Positions 19,791 through 31,700 of a DNA stretch of 64,000 nucleotides are shown piece by piece; positions within the stretch are counted from its first letter, which is position 1, and every line of letters begins with the position of its first letter. The DNA is taken from positions 1,905,096-1,969,095 of the forward strand of contig RPFO01000076.1 in assembly GCA_009746045.1 (NCBI GenBank), in the 5' to 3' direction. Made by a program: the position numbers and the translations under genes. The notes beneath the pieces were generated by a model. The model had not been told where the DNA came from. It worked only from the letters and a program-made list of their open reading frames with translations, and did no database searches. This stretch comes from Mesostigma viride. Its lineage: Eukaryota; Streptophyta; Mesostigmatophyceae; Mesostigmatales; Mesostigmataceae.

Positions 19791-22080
19791 CTAGGCTGTA
19801 TATATGTGCATATGGCCTTGCTCAGGCAATTTTCAAGTAGGGGCTTGTTAGACATAAGAACTGCCAGCTGTCACGTCGGCTAGCATGATCAGTTCAAACC
19901 CACAGCATGCACGGTAGTCGCAAACTCAGCTTGGCAATGTAATAATCTAAGCATGCCAGGCATGGCTGCGATGTGTTTTGTGCGCCTTGATTCGGTAGCA
20001 GCACATCCCTTGGCAAGCGGCCCGCCTGACTTAGATTGCCACACATGGTCCTCTGCATCACCATGGATGTCCCCATGTCCCTGTCTATGTTATAGGGGCT
20101 CACGTTGCTGGCAATGCAGCTTCTAAGTTGGACTAGATCTCCTCAGCCAGCGCTGTGGTGCATAGCCAGACAGCTCATACACTGCTCACTTGCTACCTCA
20201 AGGTTGCCGGCTTGAAATGTGCCACCAAAGGACTGCACTTGGCCGCCATCATACCTAGCATGAAGAAGCCACTGCACATCCCCGGTGAGCCGCTTGGCCA
20301 CCATACCGCAGTTGTCTTCAACAGATAGTGCAAGGCAAATGGCCTCTTCATAGGCACGTGCCTTGTGCTCATGCTCTTGCTCTGGCCCTTGTCAGCATGA
20401 GATGCATGCCCTTGCATGCTTCACCATGTTTCTCCAAGCCATCCGTGACTACTTGCTTAAGAAATGTCATTCAACTCCTGCACATCCTCAGCCAGACTGT
20501 CAAACTAGCTGGTGCCCCATCCCTCACTTTGGTGAGGACTGCGATTCTGGCTAGCAGCTTAGCGATCGTGCGTGGTTGTGCCTGAGTTTCTGGGTGAGTG
20601 GCAGTGGCATTGGAGCAAGAGGTGTTGAGCATGTGCGTGTGTCTATCCTCTTGACAAACAACCCCTAACACCCCTGACATTGAGGAGTTTGGCCATGTGC
20701 CAGGTTGCCAGAATTCCGCAAACATGCATCATAGGGAAATAAAGGATGGCTGGTTGTGCACACGACATGAGAAAACAAAACACACATACCTATCAGGGGG
20801 GCAGGCTTGGGTTGCTTCATTGGCGCTGGTTGCAGCGTGCGTAATAATAGCCCGCCATTGGCTCATTTACCCGTGCCCTTGGCAACCACGCACAGCCTGA
20901 ACTGCATGAACTGCATGGATGCGGCCGTCCAGGATGCCCTCTGCTCATCATTCAGGGGTATGAAGGCAGCTTGGGTGCTGGCGTGTAAGGCAGCTTGTGC
21001 ATCAGTGTTTGCCGCCCGGCCGTGTGGCAGCACAGGTAGCTGGCCTAGCCCGGCCACTGTCCTCTCTCCACTCTCACGCAATATGCCACCCTCTCCACAA
21101 ACCATGACAGTTCTCATGTGCATGCATGTCTTAAGATGCTTGTTGAAGGCAGATGCTTTCAGCTTAGAGATTGTGGGCACGTATGCAGTGGGTTTTATGG
21201 ACTCACAAGCATGTGAAGCCATCAAGCATCAAAGAAATCCACCAATTGCTTCTGGGTTTTCCATCAATCTTCGTGGTCAACCATGTCATGCAACATTACT
21301 TGCCGTGAGCACAATGCCAATAAATTGCAGCATGTACAACTAGAGCAAAGCAACAGCTTTGTGATCCATAGTATCTGACTGCAAATCATTGCCATCGGCG
21401 GCAATAGCGCTGCAAGGCTGGCAGCCAGCCCGTAATATCTTGCCCGCAATCCATAATGCAACCTTCCTGATATCCGTGTGAAGAATTCCTTGACATCCCT
21501 AGCCTGTAAGGTAACCTGTACGTTGCTGATGTGAAGAAAAGGCTCGCCATGAAACCGTAGCTCGCTATACGATTAATGACGCACTTCCCGTAAGACAAGA
21601 AGATGACCAAAAGAGAAACTCCGGAGATGGGGCACTGGTAACATATTCCTCCGTGACAAGGTCAGGGCTTCAACAAGGAGTGAATTCGCCCCTAGATATG
21701 AATATGGGAACATACCGCTCGGAGGTATCCATGTCTGCCTTGCGCTTGAAGTCTGTTTCGCACACCCCGCCGCAGAAACTCGTCCCGGCATTCACCTGCT
21801 GACCGCAGTTTGTGCATGTCCAGAGGCTGATAAAAGCCCCAACATCGTGGGCGTCTTTAGAGCCCACAAAGCCTGCATTAAACATGACGTTTGGGGCAAA
21901 CACGAATATACATGGATTATCGGTTTGCCAAGCCTGACGCAGCCTTGAAATTGGTCGGAAATATGCGGTAGCTCAGGAAAAAAAAATTGCAGCGGTAATG
22001 AAGAAAGTCGTTCGGTCAAAGTCTTTAGAATTAAAAAATGCGCCATTTATGATCGAAACCCCGATCTTAGGGCGCACTTC
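19791..22080. other. unassigned sequence, probably transposon interior
   Basis: No confident gene. Two minus-strand ORFs look less random than the rest. 20,863-21,225 holds a Lys-rich stretch (TISKLKASAFNKHLKTCMHM). 21,670-21,903 carries TCTNCGQQVNAGTSFCGG, a Cys-pair arrangement resembling a zinc ribbon. They may be exons of a transposase belonging to the element whose right end is at 22,415. The left end of that element was not found. Confidence 0.35.
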
Positions 22081-22415
22081 ATCAGGAAAATTTTTTGCTG
22101 CGGTCAGGTGGGGTCGAGAGAAAATCTGCGACCATTCAGGCACCCATCTATGAATGACGCAACATGCTGTTCGATTCCGCAAACTTTATGGCGAAAAAAA
22201 AACAGTGGTGGATCGAATAACACCTTAGGAGGATAATCGTAAAATTTCAGCCTTGATAGTGCCTTTATGCACGCTCAGCATCGCCTGCCAGACCGCCATG
22301 CCTGTCGCCCGGAATTCGGTCACTTTCGTGCACGCGCACACCAAAAATCGCATTTGGCGCCACTTTTCGGGTACCGCTTACGAGGGCAGATTTTGGCGCG
22401 GCTCGTACCGTTGTG
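22081..22415 (-). mobile_element. right end of a DNA transposon with CACAACGG-type terminus (T1)
   Basis: Read from the minus strand, the sequence starts CACAACGGTACGAGCCGCGC and continues CAAAATCTGCC. This matches the end of element T2 (46,127-49,676), which starts CACAACGGTCCGAGCCCCGC. It abuts the Element B reverse transcriptase exactly at 22,416, ending that ORF just before its RNase H. The opposite end is not visible, so its extent to the left is a guess. Confidence 0.6.
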
Positions 22416-25136
22416 AGGTCAGGAGCACAAATGCTGGCCAGCCATGCCAACATACCCCGTATTGTTGCACATCTGGCCTGGGTGATGGGCTCCTGCAAGG
22501 CATCTATGATCTGCTGGGGATAATCCTTACCACCCTCCAGCTTGATGGACCATGTACCCTGCTGATGGACCAAGGTTGCCTGCATTCCACAAAACACCAT
22601 GGGCTCATTCTCAACCATGTACTGGATCTTACCCAGTTCAAACCGCTTCTGGATCCTGGCCAGAGTCAACTCTTGCCAAGTGGGAGGGCCCAGGAGATGC
22701 AGATCATCACCATGCAGGGAGGCAAACGCTGGCAGCCCATCATAGCTACCCTGAAACAGACAAGGATCAACTGGAGAGACTGAGAGACCACAGACAGACC
22801 TGAGGAACTTCTCCAAGCTCTTCCTCCAGATGATGGGACTCGATCTAAGGCCTTCCACGCCTTTGAGAATCCTCAGATACCTCGTCTTCAGCTCTGCCCT
22901 CCACACTGCAGGCACCTTAACAAAGAAAGGGGGTATTGTGCGCCAAGTATCCTGTGCTTCCTGCTGATCACCCTTAAGAAAAGCCCTCTTGAAATCTACC
23001 AACACAGAGCTATAGGGTATCCCCTTGTTCAGAAAAGACAAGTAAATGCACAACAAAATCCTCCATGTATCATGCAGCATCCCTGGTGTGTAAAGCTCCT
23101 CATCTGCTAACTGTCCAGTGCCATGGTACTCAGTCACAACTGGTCTAACATGTGGCACCTGCACGCCATCCACCTCCTTGAGCTTGAGGACAAACATCAA
23201 CCTGAGCAGCTGGTGATCCTCCGGGAGGACATCCACAGGCTCTGCACAGTTGGCAACTAATAATCCACTCATGCCCAGAAGCAACAAAGCCAAGAGTCCA
23301 TGCCTTAGCCATCTTGGGGCTTTGCATCATCTCCACTAGCTTGCGCCAAGGTACAGGACTCGTTCCTGGGATCTGGTACCTCTGCACACCCAACTCACGT
23401 GGGTCAAACGTAGTAGGGAGGATCAGCAGGTCCCCAGCAATGGGCTCCTTTGTATCAGGACCCTCTGCCTCTAGACCCCTCACAGCCCTTACAGCCACAC
23501 TAAGACCCTGGGAGTAGCGATATCTCTGCAAGGGAAGGCGGCCCTGCCCCTCTAATGCTAGCTCCTCAGAGGATATCCTCACCCCTGGCAAGCACAAGAA
23601 GTTCTGACCTAGAATGGCAGGCCCCTGATACCCTTCAACCACACTGAACGTGGTGGGCACCCCCAGGATAGGCACACTCACTTCTCCCAAGATCTTCATG
23701 GACACATTCCCAGAGAAATCAGACACAGCTAGGCAGCTAGGGGATGACCACTGCAAGCCTGCAGCATCCTCTACCCTTAGAATGGACACCTGTGAGTTGG
23801 TATCCAGTGACCTCTAGTGCTGGTGCCCCACATGACCCCCATCCCGTGAGCTTACATACCTTGGGAACACGCTTGCTGTTCTGCAGAGCTCGAATGATGT
23901 CCGCCATAAGCAGCCCCCTGGACTGTGGTGCAGCCCTGGCCACCCCTGGCCTTGTGACAGACGTCTCAGCAGACTCCTGCTCACCCTCAGATCCATCCAG
24001 GACAGACCATAATCCAAGCATGGCGGGTTAGCATCTACTGCCTGGCTCTCATCCTGCTCATCTCCCTCCAAGGGAGGATCAGGGCTGTCTTCATGCAGGC
24101 CAGATTGCAGTTGGCCTTCTCTCCTTGACGTGAGCCCAGGATAGCCTGTACACGTGGTTGGGATTACTCTCCAAAGCCGCCAGACAAGAATGGTTAGCCT
24201 CTTCCACATGGGTTACCATGCAGCCCATCTTGCCACTTGCCACGCTTGCCTGGTAATGAGTCACGGTTCCTTCCACATCCTGACCCTCAGTCCCACCTGG
24301 GGCCTCAGCATTTTCCAGCCCTTGTCCTTTCTCCTCAACCTGGAGAACACCCTGTCTGCCTTCTTCAGGCAGGCTGCCACCACGTCCTGTGATAGCATAC
24401 CAAACTGCAGTGCCAGGGGAGAGACTGCCACACCATCATAGTAATAGGTTACCCTGTGGTTAAGCTGCTCCTCAATCCCCTTACACCAAGCTGCTTTCTC
24501 TAGAGCTGATGCCACAACAGGCACACTCCTAGCTGCTAGCACCACTGTTTTTACTTCACGTATAGATCTCTCTACAGCTCCCTGCTGCCCATGGCATTCC
24601 CTAGGGACCACTACAAACTTACAAGGAAGCTGGTCAGCCAGCTTGATCAAGCAGTCAAACTGCAAGTCAGCTTGCACCTTGGTGTACACCCCAAAGCCAG
24701 GCAACAAAGACTGGAGACCCATCAACAGCTGATGCTCCTGCATTCCAGGTAGAATGGTCAGCAACCTATATCTGCTAAACCTATCCACCCCCACCAATAG
24801 ATACATGCCCCTGATATGCTGGATGTCCACCTGGATATCCCCCCGCTCTCTAGCAGGTTCTCTGGCATGGGACTGTGGGAGGCGAATCACATTCTCCTGA
24901 CAGACACAATTCTGAGCAGCTGCACTGCAGGCCTCAAGCAAAGGCTCCTTGTCAATCTTCCAAGCAAACATCTCTGCCTGCTTAGAATGGCCAAAGATAT
25001 GGTGTAGTGTGTTTCCAGCCTGAGCATAGCTCAACCCCCTGTCAGCCTGGCTGCACGGAGAGGAACGTGACAAAGACTGTGTGCTTGGGACAGCACGACC
25101 CACCTGCTGTTCTCTTGCTCCAGGGACCTCCTCCAA
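22416..25136 (-). pseudogene. Element B pol: integrase, protease, RT (RNase H missing)
   Basis: Integrase comes first: LHHIFGHSKQ (zinc-domain histidines), VQVDIQHIRGMYLLVGVDRF, QADLQFDC and the ECHGQQGAVERS box with the catalytic glutamate. The protease follows, with a DTNSQVS motif at about 23,790 that needs one frameshift to join its upstream part, and AILGQNFL near its end. RT follows with GEELYTPGMLHDTWRILL-like residues, LVDFKRAFLKGD (motif A) and ASLHGDDLHLL (motif C). The domain order INT-PR-RT is the same as in C2 and C4. RNase H is cut off after SICAPDL. At least two frameshifts make this a pseudogene. Confidence 0.8.
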
Positions 25137-25366
25137 GGAAGCTCGGCTCCCAGAGCCAGCCCCGGTTCACACAGAAGCTGCAGGAGTTAACGCCAAGCGC
25201 ATTGGCGTGTACCTGATTCGGCATATCTCTGCGATTCCAGCGGCACCGGAACGAGTTCATTCCGACAAGTGTCAAGAAAGTTATGGCGTTCCGACTTCCC
25301 GGTCGCGCGCGAGCGCGAGCCGGCTGTTCGTCTAAGTCGGACGTGAATATTTGCCGACGACATATG

Positions 25367-25910
25367 AGTTACGTTAAATAGTGCCGGAACCTTTTGCCGC
25401 CTGAGGCAAATCGGTCCGTCACACTATTTTGCCCGGAATAACCACTTCCAAGCACCCAAGTTAATTCGGCCGAATTAACTTGGGTGCTTGGAAGTGGTTA
25501 TTCCGGGCAAAATAGTGTGACGGACCGATTTGCCTCAGGCGGCAAAAGGTTCCGACACTATTTAACGTAACTAAAACCCGTGCAACTTGGAGGTCAGGGG
25601 TTCGAATCCTCACTGAGGCAGCTCCGGCGCATTTAGTGGTGCGTGCTCAGCGGCCTAGGCGGATGTCTCGGGCTCTTCATCCCCCCTCCACGAGGCCAGG
25701 TTTTAGTTACGTTAAATAGTGCCGGAACCTTTTGCCGCCTGAGGCAAATCGGTCCGTCACACTATTTTGCCCGGAATAACCACTTCCAAGCACCCAAGTT
25801 AATTCGGCCGAATTAACTTGGGTGCTTGGAAGTGGTTATTCCGGGCAAAATAGTGTGACGGACCGATTTGCCTCAGGCGGCAAAAGGTTCCGGCACTATT
25901 TAACGTAACT
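25367..25910. mobile_element. palindromic composite element, P-core-P (544 bp)
   Basis: Two 206-bp palindromes (25,367-25,572 and 25,705-25,910) flank a 132-bp core. Each palindrome consists of 103-bp arms meeting at AATTCGGCCGAATT. The second is perfect and the first has one mismatch. The ends are AGTTACG...CGTAACT. The host LTR sequence is duplicated as ATATG (25,362-25,366 and 25,911-25,915), proven by the uninterrupted LTR at about 33,700. The core begins AAAAC and ends GTTTT and carries a tRNA-like T-arm. No ORF. The termini and duplication size equal those of the Copia LTRs here. Confidence 0.92.
25573..25620 (+). other. tRNA-like 3' half in the palindromic element core
   Basis: Begins at the palindrome border with an anticodon-arm-like CTAAAACCCGTG, followed by a long variable region. 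Then come GGTTCGAATCC (25,599-25,609, a perfect Pol III B box) and an acceptor-like CTGAGGCA. No 5' half is present. A degenerate A-box-like CGGCAAAAGGT lies 59 bases upstream, in the palindrome arm. It is not a complete tRNA gene. Confidence 0.6.
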
Positions 25911-26432
25911 ATATGGGGTCGACAGTAATTCCTGGGCTGACAGGAATTAGGTGCTGAACCTACGACGGTATTGGATTAATACGTCGTACGCAGGAAATAG
26001 GAACCTTAACCTGTGGTCTGTTGGTACCGCAGGCTTAGTCCTGGACTTCTAGGTGCAGATGCAATAGTCACTGTGGACTGTGCTCTGTGGTCACTGTGCC
26101 TGTATGGCAGACCTACTGTATAGGAACTGGGCGCTGTACAGGTAGTGAATACTGTACCGGGAGTGTTATTACTGAGCAGGCATTCTGAGCTGCTCAGGAC
26201 TAGCAAGCACAGTGCACAAGTATATAAAGAATAGACCAGTGCCATTTGGGCAGATCTCTTGCGAGCCCGCCTCACGTGTGTTGCCTTGACTTGGCAAACT
26301 CGTGTACAAGCACTCACGTGCCCGAGTGCTGTAAGCCTATACAATTTAACAAAGCTCCGTTTCCAACCATATTCACACATTGCTGCATTGCAACAATATC
26401 CTTACATATTGCGTTCATAAGAAACGTTAACT

Positions 26433-26447
26433 CAAATTACAAGCAGT
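26433..26447 (+). other. putative primer-binding site of C2
   Basis: CAAATTACAAGCAG directly follows the 5' LTR. C4 has CGAATTACAAGCGAG at the same place and C3 has the same stretch at its LTR border. Its complement, CTTGTAATTTG, resembles an anticodon loop rather than a tRNA 3' end. This suggests priming by an internal tRNA region, as in Drosophila copia. The tRNA identity is not established. Confidence 0.5.
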
Positions 26448-26529
26448 CGATCTCGACGGAACGGCCAGGAGGGTCGTTGCTGTTTGCTGCGTGCAGCGTT
26501 GACGACGCGAGAAGCTCGTCCGGTGGTGA

Positions 26530-27446
26530 ATGGTGCAGGAAGAACAACGGCAGCAGAATTTCCGGTTTCGTCAGTCTGCTGGGGGTTCAATTTCGCCTGA
26601 ATTGCGTCGTGTCGTTCGAGATTTATCTTTATTGCTTGCAGATCGTCCACCTGTTAATCGCAACTTCGTGCAATTCGTCGACGACCAGGTCGAGGATTGG
26701 GAGCGCATTCTGCGGCACGTCCAAACCATCGTCATTCCGGAGCACCGGAGCATCGACGACATCGAGCAAGAGCTGCACGGTTTGGTCGGCATCCAGACTG
26801 TGATTACAGCATTAGCTGAGCGGGTGCGTGCGGAGTTGGCGGCTAGGCGAGGAGAGGCTGCGGAGGCAGCTGGTGCAGTGCGACACGAGTTCGTGCCGGC
26901 AGCAGCGGGTGCGGGTGTACAACGTACGTTTGCAGGCGTAATCGGCGACGAGGGTGTTGCAGCGGGACCAGTTCGACGAGAGCGACGCGGAGCGGAGCGC
27001 TACAGGCGGCTGCAGAGGTCGAGGCGGCAGCGGAAGCCATCACCGGAGGACAGCGGCGGCACGAGTCGGCAGGTTTCCGGAGCGAGCAAGGGTTCCTTTT
27101 CAGGAACTGCCCCAACCCCTTCGCGTTCGTGTGACGCGTTGGGAAGAGTTCGCCCCTCTTGGTTACGATAGTGACCTTGAGGTGGGAGCAGGGGCGTCGC
27201 TGGGCTAGGCGACGAGGCGCTTGGCGACCACGAGGTGCCAAGATACAATCCGCGGGGTGCCAACGACGGGTTGTCACCTGTCTACTATACAACGGTGACG
27301 ACTCTGTCATCGCGGGCCGACAGCGGGTCGACGACGGCGCAGCGGGTAGCAGGGTGCCAGAGCTGATCGTTGTGAGCGACAGCGACAGTGACAGCGACAA
27401 GGAGAACCAGGAAGCGCCTGCGGGTGACCGTGGTGGTCTTGACTGA
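26530..27446 (+). pseudogene. C2 ORF1, additional protein before gag
   Basis: Begins MVQEEQRQQNFRFRQSAGGS, continues SPELRRVVRDLSLLLADRPP and FVQFVDDQVEDWERILRHVQ, then an Ala/Arg/Glu-rich helical part. It ends with an acidic SDSDSDSDKENQ tail. The frame changes near 26,990 and again after 27,170, so this copy is damaged. C3 has a nearly identical ORF. C4 has a shorter relative sharing RPPV, FVDD and an E-IL motif, and Element B has an ORF in the same place. Classical Copia elements lack an ORF before gag. Function unknown; no catalytic motif is seen. Confidence 0.75.
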
Positions 27447-27548
27447 GTGGTAACACTTGGCATTTTCCTTTCTTGTTCAGTAGCTTATATTGCTTTAATT
27501 GCTGCTTGGCCACTTGGCTGGCTGTAGCAGATCTGAACAGAGGCCATC

Positions 27549-28717
27549 ATGAGTGAGGGAGCTATTGACCAACAAGCGCGCTTATGGGCTTTGCGCGGCG
27601 CGGCGCTGGGATGGATGGACGATGGACGCGATGGACGCGATGGACGCGGGGACGGCCAGGCGCTGGGAGACCAGGCTGCGCTGCCAGATGATCAGAGCCA
27701 AGGATCTCAGGGCGGTCAGAACGCGCCAGCGCAGATCAAGCGGCACCTAAGCGACCGACCGTGGCTGAGGGGTACGCGGTGCTAGGCCAGTTTCAGTCCA
27801 TCAAGGACAATTGGCAGCCCCGGGACGCTGAGAGGATGTTAGAGGACATGAACTTGTACACGGACATCTACACCGGTGACAAGCTTCGCATCCTGGCGTC
27901 TAGTGCCTACATAAGGCAGTCGGCGAGGCGGCTGTTCAAGTTTGTTCGGGAGCGACACGGCGGGGACACCTGGGCGGCGTTTATGACGCGACTCAGTCGT
28001 TCCTGAGTGACAAGAGGACCATAGATGGGTCCCACCTGAAGCAAGAATACCTGGACTACAAGCCCATCAAGGGGCAGCTAGTGGTCCACGCCTTTGAAGA
28101 CTTCGTCAAGCTGAGGGAGGACGCCATGGCCAAGGATTCTTCGTTGCAGATCGGATGGCCATGGGCGACTTTCTCAAGTCGCTGCAGCTGGATCCGGTCA
28201 CCATGGATAATGTGACCATCCACATGCGACAGGTCCATGGCTGGGCAGCCATGACGGACCAGTTGTATGAGTGTTTCAGCGGCAAGTACGTAGGTGGTAA
28301 GCGCCCTCGTCAAGGGGACGAGGAGGCCGCTGAACCTGCGGTTAAGTCCATGAGGGGATCGGGCCACGGGGGCCCAGCGTCCTCGAGAGGGCCTGAGACC
28401 TCTTCAAGGGGTCGAGGAAGGTCCAGGAGGGGGCGTGACAGAAGGGCTGGACGGGGGACCCGCCGAAGTCGGGACATCCACAGTCCCAGTTTGACTTCAA
28501 GAGGGTGGGTGGTCCTCCCAAGGCTGGGCCCAGCAGTGGGACCTCACGGGACATCAGTCAGGTGGAATGTTATTTCTGCCAAGGGAAGGGTCACTTCAGG
28601 AATGAGTGTCCCTCGTACCTGAGGCAGGAAGGTCAGAGCAAGCCAGCTCAGGGTGGCAGCAAGGACAAGGCTGGTCCATCCCAGGATAAGGGCAAGGGCA
28701 AGGCTGCTGATCATTGA
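27549..28717 (+). pseudogene. C2 gag with CCHC zinc knuckle, frameshifted
   Basis: The capsid-like part reads AEGYAVLGQFQSIKDNWQPR and continues KLRILASSAYIRQSARRLFK. After about 28,000 the frame is lost and regained (MAMGDFLKSLQLDPVTMDNV). A second shift occurs in the Arg/Gly-rich linker near 28,470. The zinc knuckle CYFCQGKGHFRNEC (about 28,570-28,612) is intact, followed by a Lys/Gly/Pro tail. The tail ends at TGA 28,715-28,717, in the same frame as pol 33 bases later. In the related C3 copy that codon is GGA, so gag and pol form one frame. C2 gag is nonfunctional unless complemented. Confidence 0.82.
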
Positions 28718-28750
28718 CTTGAGCCTGCACACATCCCTGAACCCTGGAGG

Positions 28751-31700
28751 GTGCCCCCAGGGGTGTGTAATGTAGCTGCTAGTGACGGCAGTGAGGGGCA
28801 GCCCCATGCTCTAGTGACAGAGCCTATTGGACACGATGGGGCAAGCTTGGTTACCACAGAGAGTATGCCAGCTGTAGCTGCAGTGGTTACTCGCCAACGT
28901 GCCCGCCATGGCGGTGCTGAGCCTGAGGTAGGACCTGGTGATGTGGACCCAGGTGGATCTCAGAAGCATTCTGACCGTGCAGGACTGGCACAGGATGGTC
29001 AGGATGAGGATAGGGCTGGAGACAGTCTGACAGGCACGACCCTGGTGCCTCCTGTACATAAGGGATCTGTACATACCTTGAGTGCTAATAATGACAATAA
29101 AAGATTTTCTCTCTTGTATGACATTGCCTCAAGGTTGCATACCATGTTTGGCCATGCAGCTCAGTCTTTGCAAGTTGCTAGACGGCTGGGAGGAAGTGAG
29201 TTGTACTCCATCTGCCAACAGGTTGCTCAAGCTTGCAAGTGCAGGCTAGTTGCTAGAAAGCCCAAGCAGTCTCATGCCAGGACTCCTATTTTGCAGCCAG
29301 GCCATGTGCAGGTAGATATTCAGAGAATCAGGGGTTTGAAGCTGCTGGTGGCAGTGGACAGATATACCAAGTACAAGACCCTAGAGATCCTGCCTGACAT
29401 GGAGAAGCCTACATTGATTGCTGCTCTGAAGTTGACAAGGAGCAGGTACCCTGGGTTGGAGTTGTTGCAGTGTGACATTCAGTTTGAGTGCTGTGAGAAC
29501 CTGCCAGAGTTTCCAGAGTTGCTGATTACACCCAGGGAGAGCCACGGCCAGCAAGGGGTGGTGGAGAGAGCCATCCAAGAGATCAAGACTGTGCTGCTGG
29601 TGGAGAGGATTCCAAGGACGTCATCTGCCATTGTGACATCTGCATGGCTACGTTCTGTGGAGGATAGGCTGAACCTCAGGACTCCCATGTTCTTTGGTGA
29701 CATTGCCATCAATCCTCTTATGCTGCATACCAGGATGCTGCCAGCTGATGCTGAGCAGGCATGGAAGGAGAAGCTAGAGGCCAAGTTCCTCAAGCTGAGG
29801 CAGAAAGACAAGGGCTGGAGTGTCCTAGAACCTAACGTTGGACAACAGGTTGTTGTGTGGAAGGAACCAAGCTTTCCAGGGAAACGTGGCAGCTGGCATG
29901 ATGGGGTGGTGACCCGAGTAGAAGCCGCTGGCCATAAGTGCTGGGTGGCCATTGATGGCTCCCAAGCAGTGCACCGTCTGTCCTGGTCAAAGATCCGTCC
30001 CCGGGGAGGTAATCAAGGAGACCTCTTCCAGGTGCCCGTTGGTGTACAAGGCGGGGGTGACGTGGAGCTTCCTGATCAGGGTGCTACAGCTGTATCGAGC
30101 CCTCAGGGTGACCCTGGCCCGGCCCCTGGGGTACCTTCACATACGGTGGTTGGGCAAGCAGGCGGACAGGCTGCACCTCCGGAACGGCCCGACACCAGGC
30201 CTAGGGGTGTGCGTCTATCAGATATTGTACAGGCTTTGCAAAGAGCCAAGAAGGAGCCTAAGGTGTCCAAGCTTGTCCAGTTGGATGAACCTGAGGTAGC
30301 TGCCATGGAGATAGATACCAATGCACAGGTTTCTGTCATGGGACCTCAGCATACAGGAGAACTGCTGGTCGGAGAACCAAGTTGCCCCTGGGTGTCTGAT
30401 TTCAGTGGTAGGACGCATCTAAGGGTGTTGGGAGAGGTTACTGCCCCTGTCATGGGTGTGGATGTGACCTTCCTTGTCCTAGAGGACTATGATGGCCCTG
30501 TGATTTTGGGTCAGAATTTTCTGGGCAATCCTGGGATTTCTATCAGAGCTACAGCTCTGAGAAGAGATGGCTGGGGGATGATTCCCCTAGAAAATTTCAG
30601 GACAACATTTCCAGTCAGGTGCAGGGCCAAGCCGGTCAAGGGTGTAAAATGGGATGAAGGGGAGGTGCCCCCAGCAGCCAGTTTGGTGATTCCAGCTGTG
30701 TTGCACCCCAGCAGTATTGGCATAACTCACAGGAGCCTTGCTGCACACTCTCCTTTGACATATGACCAGCTGGTCCAAGAGATGAGCTCGCCTACTTTGT
30801 TTGAGGCTTGGAAGCTCGCCTTCTCCAAGGCATTGGAGGAGTGGTTGCAGTTTGAGTGTGCTGCACCAACAGACAGACGTCCCCCAGCATCAAGGAAGCT
30901 TGCTTTGAGATTTGTGCTGAAGAGGAAGGTTGTGGATGAGGTATCAGTGCCCCATGTCAGGCCTGTCCTGAATGAGTATCACGGCACGGGGAGTCTGCCA
31001 GGAGAGGAGCTGTACACGCCAGGGATGCTACACGACACATGGAGAATTTTGCTATGTCTCTACGTGGGGTTGCTGAACAGGGGAGCAGCTATGTCATCAG
31101 TGCTGCTGGACTTCAAGAGGGCATTTTTAAAATCTGATCCAGAAGTGGCCAGGAGGGTGTGGAAGCAGGATGAGCCTTACTGTGTTGAGGTGCCTGCCAT
31201 CTGGAAGCTGGAGCTGCATCAACAATTCCTGGTTATTCTGAAGGGCCTGGAAGGACTCAGGTCGAGCCCAATCATCTGGAGACTCACGCTGCAGGAAGCT
31301 CTGATCAGTGAGTGTGGCTTGAGAGTGTCTTCAGTTGATCCCTGTTTGCTGCTGGCCCAATGGGAGGGTCTGCCAGTGTATGCTAGTTTGCATGGAGATG
31401 ATCTGCATTTGCTAGCCCCCACGACCTGGCTGAAGAAGTTTATTCCTGTCATCAGTGGCAAGTTTTCACTGGGCAAGGAGCTGTGGCAGGAGCCCAACAA
31501 GCCTGTAGTGTTCTGTGGAATGCAGGCTACCCTGTTCAGGAGGGATGGGGAGTGGAGTATCAGGCTTCAGGCTGGAGGAGATTATAAACAGACCATTGTG
31601 AAGGCCTTGCCAGAGAAGATCACCCAGGCTGCAGGACCTGAGTTGAGAGGCATGTGGGCCTGGTTTGCCAGCATCTGTGGTCCGTCTTTGATGGTCCATA

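Larger units (their letters stand above)
25185..26432 (+). repeat. 5' LTR of C2, carrying a palindromic insertion
   Basis: Matches the 3' LTR at 33,521-34,201. It is interrupted at 25,367-25,910 by the palindromic element, with ATATG duplicated on both sides. A TATATAAAG box-like motif at about 26,220 in the right half could be the promoter of the element, since it is present in both LTRs. Confidence 0.92.

Noticed and set aside
26200-26620. Plus-strand ORF 26,246-26,803 across the LTR border
   Set aside because: It starts in the LTR and overlaps the better supported ORF1 frame, which is conserved in C3.
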